The notes beneath the pieces were generated by a model. The model saw nothing but the letters and a program-made list of their open reading frames with translations, searched no databases and had not been told where the DNA came from. DNA of 64,000 bases from Albifimbria verrucaria (lineage: Eukaryota > Ascomycota > Sordariomycetes > Hypocreales > Stachybotryaceae): the NCBI GenBank assembly GCA_020081605.1, contig JAHREC010000011.1, positions 4,712,001 to 4,776,000 on the forward strand, in the 5' to 3' direction. This document shows positions 23,149 through 36,009 of the stretch, piece by piece. The translations under genes and the position numbers were made by a program. Every line of letters starts with the position of its first letter. Position 1 is the stretch's first letter.

Positions 23149-24657
23149 TTTGAGGAAGTTGTGAGTGATTCAATGCAGATGGTTGGGCTGAGTTGTCTGG
23201 ATTGCCTTGGTTGTAATCCCTCAGGGCATGGAGTTGGTCGTGTCTTTATAGTTTTCTGCTTCGCTTTGCCATGGCGATCACGTCTTGCCTTGTCTGGCCG
23301 CATTGGGAGGCATTTCAGTCTTGGCTACGCCTATCGAAGACAGAGCAGAACCTCTTTGGACCTTGGCTCCCTTGCATTATCCCACCAGAGCCACAATCAT
23401 GGAGGTTGTAAGTCGGGTCCTGCTCATAGTGATCCGGAATAATGCATTAGCAAAGACCTGAAGCGGTGCGAATGGCAGCATTGGCATCTTCCAGACGTTA
23501 CTTCTCCCCGACCAAGGTCAACTCGGCAATGCCGTGTACTCGGGGTTCTTCTTGGCGACACGGCTATACGTAAATTTCAGCATGCCAAGCAATATCGCAA
23601 ACCTCTGAATTCCGCACTTCTTAAACGCCCGAATGTTGAATGGCCAGAATCCCATGTGGCTTGCTTACGCATGCATGAGTTTAAGCTTATACATGGGTTG
23701 AACCGGTAGCATGGGTATGGCTGGAACATGTGAAGAACGGTGCAATGATTGCATATGATGTCGATCTTGCCTGATATTCTCGGGTGCGTTAGTCTCAGTG
23801 GCTTGGTGGCTTAGCAAATTTCAGTGAACACGTGCTTCCGCTACCACAGTTCACTATCAAATCCCCTGAAAAGCCAAGAACTATAGTTTGAATACCAAGA
23901 TAATAGCCAAGGTTCGTTTATACAGGGGTTACATATTGAGTTCGGGGTCGGCATTGCTTTCTGTTGCGGACGCGCCACTCTTAACCTCTCCTTCCACGTA
24001 TCTACCTTGATAAATGTCGCAGAATAATAGTTCCAAGCAATACTCGGGGTTTTTATGAGACGATCATTGCTCATATCAGTGTTCTACAGGCGGCTTCCTA
24101 AAGCGAGATACCAAGTAGATACGTCTTGATTCTTAATATGGCGTGAGACCTTCTAGGTATTGGGGGACGGGTAAGAGCTTTGATACAGCCACCTTGACCT
24201 ATGTGCTAATGGAGATTCTAGGCTTCATAGCTGAAGGCTATGTAGGTATTAACTCATTCATTTGGATAAACGCTAAGAAAATCCATTATTATCGTATGTT
24301 TCGAAACAAGGCTAAAAGCGAGAGAAATATTTACCAGAGATGCGACTGTCTCGTTCTTGCAGGAAAAGCAAGAAATACATATGGATCAGCAAATGCAATA
24401 CCATGTCAGGAAATGTCTAGAACGAAAACATATTCTTTTGGTGACGTTGGACGATCAGTGAGTTTCGTCACGAACACCGAAATATCCCACTACTCACAGT
24501 GTTACTTTGCCCAACATCTCATTTTCTACAGCAGGACAGCTGGTTGCACATTAGAGCTCATTCCGGTTTCATGGCCTTAGTCTTTCGAATGAGCGTTGAG
24601 TAAAGTAATGCAGTCATTGTAAATAGAATTATTTAGTTGTCTGTTGACAACCAGTAA
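23149..24657. other. Intergenic region
   Basis: About 1.5 kb. The frames at 23161-23442 and 24143-24580 have no recognisable domain, and the second lacks the composition of the surrounding genes. Left part: probable promoter of the EstB/LovD-like gene. Right part: 3' flank of the transporter. Confidence 0.4.
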
Positions 24658-26358
24658 TCAATCTCCTTTCGGTAGACCAGAAACATCTAGTTTCCCACTG
24701 CCTTGGTTCCCTTGGTTAACTTCAAGCCCCTCATAGGTTTCCACCTCCAAGCCGCAGCTGACGGCAGCTAGATCTGACGAGTTACTCAGATCAAGGTAAG
24801 TAACACGACCACGAACTATCCAGAATAACATAGAAATAACCAGCATGATCCCAAAAACAGCAATGGCATAATTCATGTCGCTAGGAGCAGGATTCGGCCC
24901 CCAGGGAAAAAGAAGAAGATTGTTGTGATAACACAGTAAACGATGGAAATCCAGTTTGCGACTGGGCCAAATCTGCCCAGAGAAAACTCCCCGGAGGTAG
25001 CTTTTCTCGTCCGACAACAAGAAGAACTATGATTGGGATGGCGTACGAAATTGTGAGTGCGATAGTGCTGACGGAGAGAATTGCTGTCAAGACTGTGTTG
25101 GCAAACACGTATAGAATCCCGATTAGACAGATAATGAAGCACTGAAGCCAGAGGGCACGCGCAGGCACCTTCCATGTCGTATCCACGTAAGAGAAGTATT
25201 TTCCCCATGGGAGCCCACCATCTCGAGCGAAGCCCCATGTTAATCGTGATGCTGAAGTCAAGACACTAATTCCTGGCCAAACCCGTTGAATATGAAGAGA
25301 GCAGTCAGCACTGCTCCACCTGTCAGGCCCAAGGCGTTCTGAAGCACCTCAACAAACGGAAAGCCTGTTGGCGAGTTCAAGACTGTATCAAGATCCTGAA
25401 TGCAAAACAAGCAGGCCATCATGAAAATGAAGCCAGAGATTGCCCCACATATGATTGAGAGATACATAGCCTTGGGAGCATTGCGGCCTGGCGAGGGAAT
25501 CTCTTCCACCATATGAATAACGGCATCATATGCGGTTAGGCCTGATCTCAAGTTAGAACAGTCTTGCAAGTATAGATGAAAACTCACCATAGGCGGACTG
25601 AACAAGGCCTATGAACCATGTCACACCGTCAGACCATCCTGTCTGGTTTATCCACCCTCCAAAGACAAAAGAGGCGGACTGGAAGTGCAGTTCTGGCTTT
25701 GTACCCACAGATATGAGCAGAGCCATGCTGATGATAACGAAAAGGGTGACGAAACCAATTCCAACGAAGTTGTTAAAGTATGGCAGAGTCTTGTCACTGC
25801 GGCAGGCGACAAGGTTAAACACAGTAAACAAGACGGTGATGCCTACGTAGACCAAGAACAGAGTCCAGCCTTGGCTTGCGCCTGCCCACTCGTTGTCGAA
25901 CAGTACCTTCATACCAAGTAGGAGTTCTGTCATAAAGGCATTTTGCGAGGCAGTCAATGCCCACCACCCGAACGTATTGGTCCATGCGCATATGTACGAT
26001 AGCAAGCGGCCTGATGGAGTATCCCAGAGACGATATACCCAGTACGCCTGTCCTAAGGCCGTCGGCATGCTACTGCACAACTCGCCGAGTGATACGGCTA
26101 TGCACACGTTGCAAAACATGACCAAGAGAAGCCCCAGAATATGCTGATGGGGCCTCCAGTCGTGAGTGCCGCAGCAAGATTCTGCGCAAAGACGGCCCAT
26201 GTCCCTAAAACGCAAAATGCCATAGCAAGCATGCTCAAAAGACTGAACTTCCTAGTGAGAACCTGCTCATGGCCAAGGGCGGCCAACCCTTGTGCGTCCG
26301 CATCGTTTTGTGGCAACTTTCCTTCTGCTTTCGAAGAACCGGCCGCGTCGGAATCCAT
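24658..26358 (-). CDS. APC-superfamily amine/amino-acid transporter (choline/GABA permease type; four frameshifts)
   Basis: A twelve-helix permease of the amino acid-choline family (TC 2.A.3.4), which imports choline, GABA or related amines. A hydrophilic N-terminus (MDSDAAGSSKAEG) precedes helix 1 (FSLLSMLAMAFCVLGTWAVF). The family signature AYDAVIHMVEEIPSPGRNAP follows an intron at about 25,555-25,600, and then TSASRLTWGFARDGGLP. Four single missing bases break the frame: at CCCC 26132-26135, CC 25272-25273, CCCC 24989-24992 and GGGAAAAA 24904-24911. The protein sequence resumes exactly after each. All are homopolymer losses and none is a stop substitution. It is divergent from the amidohydrolase gene at 27398. 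The substrate is unknown; the neighbours suggest an amine. Confidence 0.8.
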
Positions 26359-27397
26359 AATTGGCCCTGTCGTAAATTTCGTATTATCTCGATGGTCGTG
26401 TCGTTACAAAGGAGCACGAATATGACGTGGAGTCTGGTAAGTGTTTTGGTGTGTTCATTCTCAACTGCTGTGGTTGAATCCAGTCACTGGTGGGAAAGAG
26501 CGTATACTATAACAGCACAGAGTTGCTGCCGTATCTTTGGCAGACTCTCCTAGGCCTCAGCCTCTGGGCTAGAGTGATAAGCAACCCGGTATTCGGCAGG
26601 TGGAGATACCCCAGGTTTGGTCCAACGCTGGGTTTCTCTAAGTCTAATAGGGCAAAGATCCAGATAGGAGTGTGGAGGCGGTCTCGTGCGTATCAAGGTC
26701 GTCTCTGCCTTGGCTGTATTTGGCAAAATTACCGCCAGGCCTGGACCGATTATCGCTCCCCGCTTGCAGTCTAAACCCAGGTCGGTTATTTTCCCACTGG
26801 CTTATTGCCTCGATAATCCGGATGCCCATAGGAAATGCCGGACTACTTGATTAGATACTCCTGGTGACGATCGTGCACATCCCTTCAATTACTACCCGAG
26901 TTGGCTGACGCAGCTCAGCATGCAGCATGACATTCACAGTTTCGCACTCCGTGGCTCTTACTGTAGCGATGGCATAACCGAGGTGCGGGGCTGAACAACG
27001 TGCATTGCTAAATAACCGGCCTAAAAGACAGGTTATGTTCAGACAGTCTACGAGGTAGAAAATGCACAGTTAGTTAGAAGTATACACTTATTACAGATAA
27101 ATCCTGTATAGGGATAAGTGGGAGTTAATATTATCATCAATTAATGTATATTGAGAATAAAGCAGCACAACTACGTGATGGCTTACGGAAGAGATCGTGT
27201 AAACGCAACAGGAGATCCTGTCAATCTTCCATACGAAGATCCCGGTCCCAAGTTGTCCATTTTCTGGCCCCAGTTTTGCAACCTGAACGGTGCCCAATAT
27301 TGTCCAAAGGACATGTCTTAGAGGGGAAACAAACAAGTTGGAAAGATTCAAGATTCAATGTCCAATTGAATGACTGTGGTACACATGAAATTTAATT
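26359..27397. promoter_or_regulatory. Divergent promoter region, transporter / amidohydrolase
   Basis: About 1.0 kb between two genes reading outward. It contains an AGATAA at 27095-27100 and a GGATAAG at about 27112-27118, close to the amidohydrolase start. HGATAR is the core bound by the nitrogen regulator AreA/NIT2. A nitrogen-control role is inferred from the motif and the type of genes. Confidence 0.4.
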
Positions 27398-29474
27398 ATG
27401 GCAACCTTTGTTGGGTATTTTAGTCTACTTCTAGCAGTATTGTCTTTATTCCCTGCTTCAGCTTTCAAGAATGAAGTCGCCGACACTGTCCTGCGCAATG
27501 GGTCAATTTATTCACTCAATGAGCGATCCTCTAAATACCAAGCTATGGCCATTAAAGACGGCTACATAAGCTTTCTGGGCAACGATAATTGCGTGAAGCC
27601 TTTCATCGGTCCTAATACCGCAGTCTTTGATCTTCAAGGTCGCATGGCAATGCCTGGCTTGGTTGATGCGCACATGCACCTACTATCGGGTGGATCAGGC
27701 CTTTTGAAGTGTAGTCTCAATTATCAGCCTTTAACACTCGAAGAAGTCCTTGTTCACATACAAGGCTGTCTAGATGCAGAATCTGACAAATCTGTCAGTG
27801 ATTGGCTTGAAGTTATTGCACTAGACTATTATGTTTTGGTTGACAGCACAGGTGGTGTCACCAAGGCTGATCTGGACACCCTTGATACTCGGAGACCAAT
27901 CGTTGTCCGATCGGTAGATTATCACACCAACTGGGTCAACTCTCCCGCTTTGGAAGTGTCAAATATCGTATCATCTACTCCAGATCCTCAAGGCGGTATT
28001 GTGGAGCGCCTGCCGGGCGGTCAGGAACCATCTGGGATCCTTCAAGACAACGCGGGATTCTTGCTTGCCGGCCCCGCTCCTCCAACACCAGAAGACGATA
28101 TCAACTCAGCCAAGGCTGCCCTCAAACTTCTTCGAGAAGAAGGAATCACAACATTTCAAGACGCTGAGGCAAACGTTGAAACTGCCAGAGCTTTTGAAGC
28201 TGTGAGGAAGGAAGGGTTCTTAGCTCGAGAGGCTACTTCGACTATCGTATTGACGCTCCAAACTTGACGGCTCATATTCCAGCTTTAATAAGTCACATTA
28301 TTAATGTCACATCAACTTGGAATGACCCTGAGGATACCGGACCAGTACCATCATTGAAGTGGCAGGCCGTTAAGATTTTCGTCGACGGAATCATTCTATA
28401 TCCCGCAAATACAGGCGCAGTGATTGAGCCTTATTTTATGCCTGTTGGGAATGGCTCAGTATGGCAGCCTGACCCTAATGCTTTGCCAGACCCATTTTGG
28501 ACAACCGAAATCTTGGCCCCTACCCTCGAACAGTTAATACTCAAGAATATCGACGCGCAAATCCACGTTGACGGCGATCTGGCCGTAAGAATTGCTCTTG
28601 ACTCAATCGAGAGTTTCCGTAAGAAGTACTCGGACAAATATGATTACAGAATTGGACTGGCACATAATGAGTTAACGGATCCGGACGATTGGCCTCGCTT
28701 TGCGGAACTGAAGGCGGATCCTATCATGAGCTTTCAATGGTCCCAGGCCGCTTCGGTATGGATCCCCAATACTCTGAAGAGTATGGGTCCAGTTCGTTCA
28801 AATTATTTGGAGGCATGGGGAGATATCGCCAAGTTTGGAACTCGCATAATTTATGGAAGCGACTGGCCGGTAAGCTCATTGACCTAGCAAGAAATCATTT
28901 CTAATCTACGTAGATCAATCCTCTTGACGAATGGCTGGCGATCAAGGCGGGAGTCACACGTTCTGGCGATCCTACTAATCCTAACTCTCCAGCTTTCCTT
29001 GGTCCACCCTACGATGGCCCTGGCCTGCCCGGACTCTCCCTTTCGAGGGAACAAACTATCCGAGCAATCACTATCGAAGGCGCTAGGTTCTTAAGAGCTC
29101 ATAAGGATATTGGCTCTTTAGAAGTAGGTAAAATCGCAGACGTGATCATACTGAAAGCCAATTACTTCGAGGTGCCTGATGAGGAGCTCGCGCGCCAGAA
29201 GACGTTGTTAACTATGGTGGGTGGTGAGGTGGTATACATTGCCGATGGTGTAGATTTTGGAAATGGAGTTCTTCCAAAGTTTCCCAATAATGGGACGATG
29301 GACGTAGCTTTGGAGAAAAAATGCGTCGGAGGCATCCAAGGAAGATCGTTGTCGGCGAAGGGTGGGAAGCGGTTCAAAGATTGGCAACGCCCAACGCCTG
29401 CAGTCATGGAAAGGCACACAAGCACCGCCATTAGGCCTGCGCTTGAAGCTAGAAATAATGCATACGAGATATAA
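27398..29474 (+). CDS. Secreted YtcJ-type metal-dependent amidohydrolase (one frameshift)
   Basis: Amidohydrolase family 3 proteins hydrolyse C-N bonds of amides; the best-known relatives include N-substituted formamide deformylase. A signal peptide (GYFSLLLAVLSLFPASAF) precedes VLRNGSIYSLNE. The metal-binding His-x-His lies in GLVDAHMHLLSGG, with later ligands in QIHVDGD and GLAHNE and the Asp in YGSDWPV. The C-terminal IEGARFLRAHKDIGSLEVGK region is typical. One base is missing at about 28224-28233 (FLAR / YFDYRIDAPNLTAH). One intron lies at about 28870-28914. Length is about 675 residues, at the upper end for the family. It ends 78 bases from the convergent aldehyde dehydrogenase. The chemistry class is solid and the substrate is not known. 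Confidence 0.82.
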
Positions 29475-29552
29475 TATCAATCATATCTATCGAATCCTCA
29501 GTTGTCAGTTCTTGTGCATTTTGCTTCTTAATTTAATCTTTATGTATTTATT

Positions 29553-31114
29553 TTACAATTTGGATCCAATATTGAGATGGACCGACTTGATCTCTACATA
29601 CCCTGCCAATCCAGCCTCACCTAGCTCTCTGCCGATACCACTTTGCTTTACTCCACCGAATGGGACCTGGGCGTTCGGGTCATTCGAAGAATTTATCCAC
29701 ACCATACCAGCTTGCAATGCCAGTGGAACTCTATGAGCTCGCTCTACGTCTCGAGTGAACACAGCGGCTGCTAATCCATAAATGGAATCATTCGCAAGCC
29801 TTATGGCTTCCTCTTCTGTGTCAAAGGGAGTAACTGTCACAACTGGACCAAACACTTCCTCGCGGAAGATCTTCATCTGAGGCGAAACGCCAGAGAGAAC
29901 TGTAGGAGATACGAAGAAGCCTCTGCCTCCTCCAGCGTTTTCACGTTCAGATCGACCTCCAGTTTCAATCTTAGCACCTTCTTTCTCAGCAATGGAGATA
30001 AAAGACAAAATCTTGTTGTACTGTGATTGCGACACCTGGGGACCTTGAGTCGTATCAGCAGCGAACGGATCACCCACTTTGACCGTTCTTTTGACTATAT
30101 CGAGAAACTTGGACAGAAATTTGTCTTGAATGGAGGACTGGACTAAGAGTCGCGATGTCGCTGTGCACACTTGGCCCTGATTGCTCATAATGCCGATGAA
30201 CGCCCACTCCGCTGCTTGATCGATATCCGCATCATCAAAAACCAGTAATGGCGATTTGCCTCCAGTCTCCAGTGTAATTTTCTTCAAGTTGCAGCTAGCG
30301 GTTCTCATGATTTCCTTGCCGACAGGCGTTGAGCCAGTGAACGCAATCTTGTCAATATCATGATGACTAGCCAGGGCATGGCCAGCCTCCTGGCCCCATC
30401 CATTGACAATATTTACCACACCAGGGGGAATCCAGCTTCTTGAATGAGTGTTGCGAGATAGAGCGCAGATAATGGCGTTTGCTCCGCGGGTTTCAGAACC
30501 ACCGTGCATCCCGATGCCAAAGCCGGTCCTAGCTTCCACGAGGCCATGACAAGTGGGTAGTTCCATGGGATAATTTGAGCGCAGACACCGACGGGCTGGC
30601 TGATTGTGTATGCAAACTTTTGTGACGTTGTTGGAATGGTTTGGCCGTGAATTTTATCAGCCCACCCAGCATAATAACGAAGACACGCTACCACTTCGGG
30701 CACATCTTCCTCCAAGGAAACAGAGTATGGTTTTCCATTATCCCACGATTCAATGGTTGCCAATGTTTCTTTATTAGCCTCAACCAGGTCAGCCAGCTTG
30801 TGCAGCATATGTCCCCGAGTAGCGGCTGGGATATCTTTCCAGGACACATGGGTAAGAGCTGCACGAGCACTTTTACAGCCAAGTCAATATCGGCTGCATT
30901 GGCCGCCTCGACAGAGCAAATAGTCTTTTCATCTCTGTAAAAGGTCAGAAACACACTCGTTCGTATTTGACAGAAGCATGTTAACGTACGAAGGACTTAT
31001 TGACTTGATTTGTTCGGCGGACCCTGCCAGCCATTGATTGTTGACAAAAAGACCAGTCCGCAACTCAAAGATACGCCCATTGGGTGCAGCGAGCTTCTGG
31101 ACAAGACTTGGCAT
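29553..31114 (-). CDS. NAD(P)-dependent aldehyde dehydrogenase (two frameshifts)
   Basis: It oxidises an aldehyde to the acid using NAD(P)+. Start [13 protein letters not shown] at 31114 is followed by [10 protein letters not shown] and an intron near 30,935-30,990. Then come [46 protein letters not shown], the catalytic Glu in [12 protein letters not shown], the nucleophile Cys in [24 protein letters not shown] and a C-terminal [12 protein letters not shown]. Single bases are missing in TTTT 30871-30874 (DIDLAVK / [10 protein letters not shown]) and in GGGGG 30424-30428 (EAGFP / PGVVNIVNG). With these repaired the length is about 495 residues, standard for the family. It shares a 0.5 kb divergent promoter with the amine oxidase, whose product is an aldehyde, so the two probably work in sequence. 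Confidence 0.88.
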
Positions 31115-31627
31115 GGTTTCTTTCGCTACAAACAAAGTAATTAAAAATTACAGACAACGAAAAGATGACCCCAAAGTCAAGTATAAGTCCTTCACCTTTC
31201 CCTTCGAAATGAGCCTACCCTGCAGACATCCGGTCACGTCTTGGCATAACGTAACTACAATTAGCGCTATCCGCAGCTGCGGTTAAATTTCCTTTTGGAA
31301 TTGGACCCAGGAGATACCTTATCCAGCTAACTTTCCGGCGCGGTGACGCTCTGATTCGTCACATGGCACTGGCTTTGGAGTTTCATCCCTCCGCTATCGT
31401 TCGCCGGGCGGTACCGGATGCCTGGGCCCGCCATGGGATCACCGGAATTTACGTAACGTCCATGGAAGCTTCGTGGCTCACGTGGTCTTCTTGAGTCTAG
31501 GCTGCTTCAATGGTGAAGTAGATAAATCTTGAGGCAAATGTCCAACTTAAAGGCCGGATCCTGTCTTGAGGACAAAGTTCTAAAGAGGTCGTAGACTTAG
31601 ACAAGCAACGGCTTTCAGTGAGCAAAC
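31115..31627. promoter_or_regulatory. Divergent promoter, aldehyde dehydrogenase / amine oxidase
   Basis: 513 bases drive both genes. AGATAA at 31520-31525 fits the AreA-type HGATAR core, and a TTATCC (GGATAA reversed) occurs near 31318. Co-regulation of the two genes is inferred from the layout. Confidence 0.4.
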
Positions 31628-33903
31628 ATGGTCATGTACGCGCCTCATCCGCTGTCTTCTCTCACTTCAGAGGAGACGAATCATGCAAGGAAGATCATCC
31701 TAGCGTCATCTCCAGAAGAGGTCATCCAATTCCGGATGATCTACCGCCAGGAGCCGGAAAAAGCGCAGTTGGTCCTTTCCTCGACCTAGAGCATTCGGGA
31801 GCTCTCAGGTCAGATTCACCAAGGCCACCCCGTCTTGCGAGCGTACACTATGTCAGAGCACACAAGTCAGCGGACAGAAAAGCCGATGAAATCGAGGCCA
31901 TTGTTGATCTTAACAAAGAGGTCGTGCTTTCCAAAAATGTGGTCGGCACGGAATTCTTGGCTGGGCTTAGCACGTATGTATTACGCCGAAACACACAGGT
32001 TCATCGCTTACAAAATGCAGGTGGGAGTTTGATATCTTAGTCGAAAGCTGTAAAGACTCGGCTTTGTTCAAAGAGAGAGTGTCACAATTCTCTCTTCCAG
32101 AAGGCTTCGATGTTGTCATCGAGCCCTGGCCTTATGGAGGCATGGATCAGCCTGGTGAAGTTCGACGTTATTTCCAAGGTCTGGTCTTTGCAATTGACAC
32201 TCGATCGAAAACCCTGACGCAAACTTTTACGCCTACCCATTACCCATCATACCAGTCATGGACTTTGAGAAGCGGGAGATTATCCGAATTGATGAACTCG
32301 CAACAGGCGGCGTTGGCGATGACCTGATCCCGGCGGCTCCCGAACTGGTTCAATCATTGATCATTGCATTACTGCAGAGTATGTGCCAGAGCTTCTGCCA
32401 GGTGGCACTCGAAAGGACCTCAAGCCTTTGAGCGTTATCCAGCCAGATGGCCCCAGCTTCTCGATCAAAGATGAGAGCTTGGTTGAATGGCAAAAGTGGC
32501 GCTTCAGGGTTAGCTTCAACCCTCGAGAAGGCGCCGTGATCCACGATGTTCATTATGATGGCCGAAGTGTGTTATATCGCCTTTCTATTAGTGAAATGGT
32601 ACGTAGTACGAACCCCAAATCTTGTGTCCCTTGCTCACATCTTAGACCGTCCCATATGCGGACCCTAGACCTCCTTTTCACCGGAAACAGGCTTTCGACT
32701 TCGGAGATGGAGGCATTGGCCACGCAGTCAACAACCTCACGTTGGGCTGTGACTGCTTGGGAGTGATTAAGGTGAGTAAGTCAAATCAACCATTGAAACA
32801 GCTACTAACCAGACCAAGTACTTTGATGGTGTTCTTGTGGATTCAGATGGACTAGCACAGGCTGCGCCTCGTGTCATTTGTCTCCATGAGCAAGATAATG
32901 GTATCGGATGGAAACACACCAACTGGCGGACTGGTCGAGCAGTCTCCACACGACGCCGCGAACTCGTGGTTCAATTTATCATTACTCTCGCGAATTACGA
33001 GTACATCTTCAACGTACGTAAATCATGCCCGCTACCCCATAGTTACATCACTAACCCTTTGTAGTACAAATTTGACCAAGCAGGAGCAATCTCTGTTGAG
33101 ACTCGCGCAACAGGAATTGTCTCAGTGGTAAACATTGATGCTGGCAAGACGGCACCTTGGGGCACAGTGGTTAATCCAGGTGCATTGGCGCAGAACCACC
33201 AACATATCTTCTGCGTCCGTATAGACCCAGCCATTGACGGTCACAAGAACACCGTCGTACAAAATGAATCGTTGCCAGTCCGTATGGATGCTCGCACGAA
33301 CCCAAATGGAAATTTTTATGAGGTCAAGGAGACGCCTCTCTTGACATCTGTCGGCGTGGATGCTTGCCCGGAAAACAATCGCATATTCAAAATCCAAAAC
33401 TTGGATAAGAAGAACCCAATCTCAGGAAGACCCGTGGGATACAAGATTAACCCGCCGCCAACACAAAAAGTGCTTGCAGACCCCGGCAGCACGCAGGCAC
33501 ATCGATGCTTGTTTGCAAAGCACCACCTCTGGGTGACAAAGTATCGCGATGGCGAGCTCTACGCTGCTGGAGAATATCCGCTTTCCAGTAAACACGAATC
33601 AGGCGGCGTCGCTGACATGATTGCCCGCAACGATGACCTGCTACAAGAAGACGTTGTTCTATGGAGCTGCTTCGGTCTCACTCACAACCCAAGAGTCGAA
33701 GACTGGCCTGTGATGTAAGCAAAAAGCATCCCAATATTTGGATATCAACTAACACAAATAGGCCTGTTGAGATCCTTGAGCTCCATATCGTGCCGGTAGA
33801 CTTCTTTACCGCGAACCCAGCCATTGATGTACCGAGTGGAAAGGACACAACTTCCAAACTTACAAACGGTTCTTGTTGTAAAAGCGAAAAGCCGAAGCTG
33901 TAA
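31628..33903 (+). CDS. Copper amine oxidase (topaquinone), peroxisomal/cytosolic type (three frameshifts)
   Basis: It oxidises primary amines to aldehyde, ammonia and hydrogen peroxide, using copper and a topaquinone made from a tyrosine. The topaquinone motif N-Y-E-Y is seen in [10 protein letters not shown], with the catalytic base region upstream ([12 protein letters not shown]) and copper ligands in [11 protein letters not shown] and [14 protein letters not shown]. The N-terminal repeat domain starts [11 protein letters not shown]. Introns lie at about 31973-32018, 32599-32645, 32771-32818, 33014-33063 and 33716-33761. Single bases are missing at 31771-31778, AAAA 32208-32211 and CCC 32339-32341. 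Repaired length is about 675-680 residues, normal for the family. The C-terminus ends KSEKPKL; a C-terminal tripeptide PKL is a weak candidate peroxisomal signal. Neighbours suggest use of the amine as a nitrogen source. Confidence 0.88.
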
Positions 33904-34115
33904 GACTACCCGATGACGACACTGAATGCCCGAAAAGACGCTCGTAATTATATACATACTTGGCTTGCATGGTAGCTGGTAGCAGTTTGTAGTTTAAATA
34001 GTGTACAATGATAGCGGATTGCCTGATCATGCCTCGTCTCTCTGAACCCGTCCAACTTTACATTAAACAGCTGATGCGGTAATGCGGCTCAACTATGTCG
34101 AGTTAGTCATTGTGT

Positions 34116-36009
34116 TCAACTTCGACTCACATAATAATGTAGTGGCTCACCTTTCTTTACCCAATGTGGCCACGGTAGGCCAGGATTGAGATCTCTGATC
34201 TCCCATATATGATGCAATGCACCTACTAAATCACCACGATCGAAAGCTATTCCCTTCGGTTCACGTAGCCTTTCCGTGATAGCAATTCTGGTTTGTTGTT
34301 CCACTGCTTCACACCCAGCTATGAATAGTGGGAAGACAATGGCGAACGAGACACGAGAGTTGGATGGTATCTTTGCAATCTCGTCGCTGACGATTTGAGT
34401 TTGTCTTCGGATAAAAGGCGCTGTGAATGGAAGACCATGAATTCTTGCATATAGGAGGATAGCACCAGCGGCATACATTGACTCATTCAATGCCAAAACG
34501 GCCGCTGGATCCGCAGACCCCAGAGCGGATTTTGATGCATTGACATCACATTCTCTTGCATGCAATAGCATTTCCTCAGCCTCCGCTACACGAGCTGACC
34601 AAGCTAGGTCAAGTTCTTGTGCGTCCATATCATCCAATTGCAGCAGTTGCTTTTCCAATAACTGCCCAATTCTTAAAAGTGGGTTTACCAACCGTGGTGA
34701 AAAGGTGAATATCGGATGGCTGACCCAACTTTGAAAAGCTTGGGAGTATTTCTGTTTAATCTCATCCTCGCCCATTTCTATCAAACGACATGTCTGGTCG
34801 CCCAGTGGAGCTGTAGGCTGTTGTAGGGAGCATAATGTGGATATGACACTCCATCGGAATTCGGTCAGTGCTACCTCAGGAAATGAGGTGGAGCTGCTGG
34901 AGCGAAGCTTGGAGCGTGATAGGAACAGGGCAACGAGCTTCGCCGCCATACGAAGATAATCATGTCGCTCCGTCCCAAAGTAATGAAGTAAAGTGGCTGC
35001 TGAAACCATGGAAAGGAGGCTGCTATCATCATCTGATTGTTTCGTAATTTGGCTTCTCAAAGCTAACGCGGCTTCGGAACCTGCCCAACCCTCGTCGACT
35101 CGAATTCGAATTGGCCATGGCGAAGCTGATATTGAGACGCGGCAAAGCAGAAGATGGCACCACGTAAGGAATCGTTTGAGAGCGCCATATGTGGCAGTGT
35201 GGTAACATATGGATGCTGAAACCCATAGAAATGCCCGACATCTTCCCAATCTAGGCAGAGAAAGTCGGCTTCTGCAATGGACAGGAAGTACTGCCAGAGG
35301 AACCGCCGTTCAGGAGATGCCAACATGTCGTCCGGCCAAGGCATTGGACAATAAAGTCTATCAACACTGAATGACGAGGACTGCCACTCGAGGAATGATA
35401 ATGATCCGACGTCAGTGCTAGGCGTTAGACCTGTTTCTCTGGGTACAACCTCGATTGTATCAGCTGTATGTTCAGACGCCTGATCTTCGGCCTCGTGGGG
35501 TAAAACATCTTCAATATTTTGGGATAAAACATCTTCGATGGCTTGAGGCAGCAAGGATAACGACGCATCGCCAACAGATACGTCTCCTAAAATACCCAGG
35601 TCTATGCTCCCTAGGTCATTTTGAGATCCGGGCCTTGCGAATTGTATTGCATCATATAAGTCTGGGGTCGAAGCATTACCCTGGCCTCCTTCCGGGGACA
35701 GATCTGGTAGTAATCCGACATCGGGTAAGAAGTCTGGAGATTCACTAGATTGTGTATTCACACTTGGCTGTACAGGCTGCGTAACCGGTGATGGGTATTC
35801 CGACTGTCTCGCAAAGACTGACGGTGTTGATATCTTAAATGTTTGAGGCTCACAAATTTGGCCATGCTTGAGGCACTGCGAACATCGTGGAAGTTTGTGA
35901 TCACACTTGGCGACAGTTAGAATTTAGAATTAAGTCGAAATAGTTGACTTACTTTGCGCTTCTTTCGTGCGCATTGTGAGCATGCGCCTCTCAACCGTCG
36001 TTTATGCAT
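34116..36009 (-). CDS. Zn2Cys6 fungal transcription factor (one frameshift)
   Basis: A binuclear zinc-cluster regulator. The cluster spans an intron at about 35,912-35,955: C-SQ-C-ARKKRK-C-DHKLPR-C-SQ-C-LKHGQI-C. The start MHKRRLRGACSQC at 36009 places it directly at the N-terminus; a Met at 36174 is possible but adds no recognisable sequence. An acidic Ser/Pro/Asp-rich linker (residues about 50-200) contains two near-repeats IEDVLSQN/IEDVLPHE. A helical regulatory domain like fungal_trans_2 follows to the end. One base is missing at CC 35080-35081, between RVGQ and GSEAALALR. It lies next to the amine catabolic genes, convergent with the amine oxidase, so it may be the pathway regulator, but this is inference. 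Confidence 0.8.

Noticed and set aside
24143..24580. 145-residue plus-strand frame upstream of the transporter
   Set aside because: No recognisable motif, and the start lies in AT-rich spacer; I cannot support a gene.
24658..26358. Transporter as a dead pseudogene
   Set aside because: All four lesions are single homopolymer losses with full conservation between them and no stop substitutions, which fits base-calling error better.
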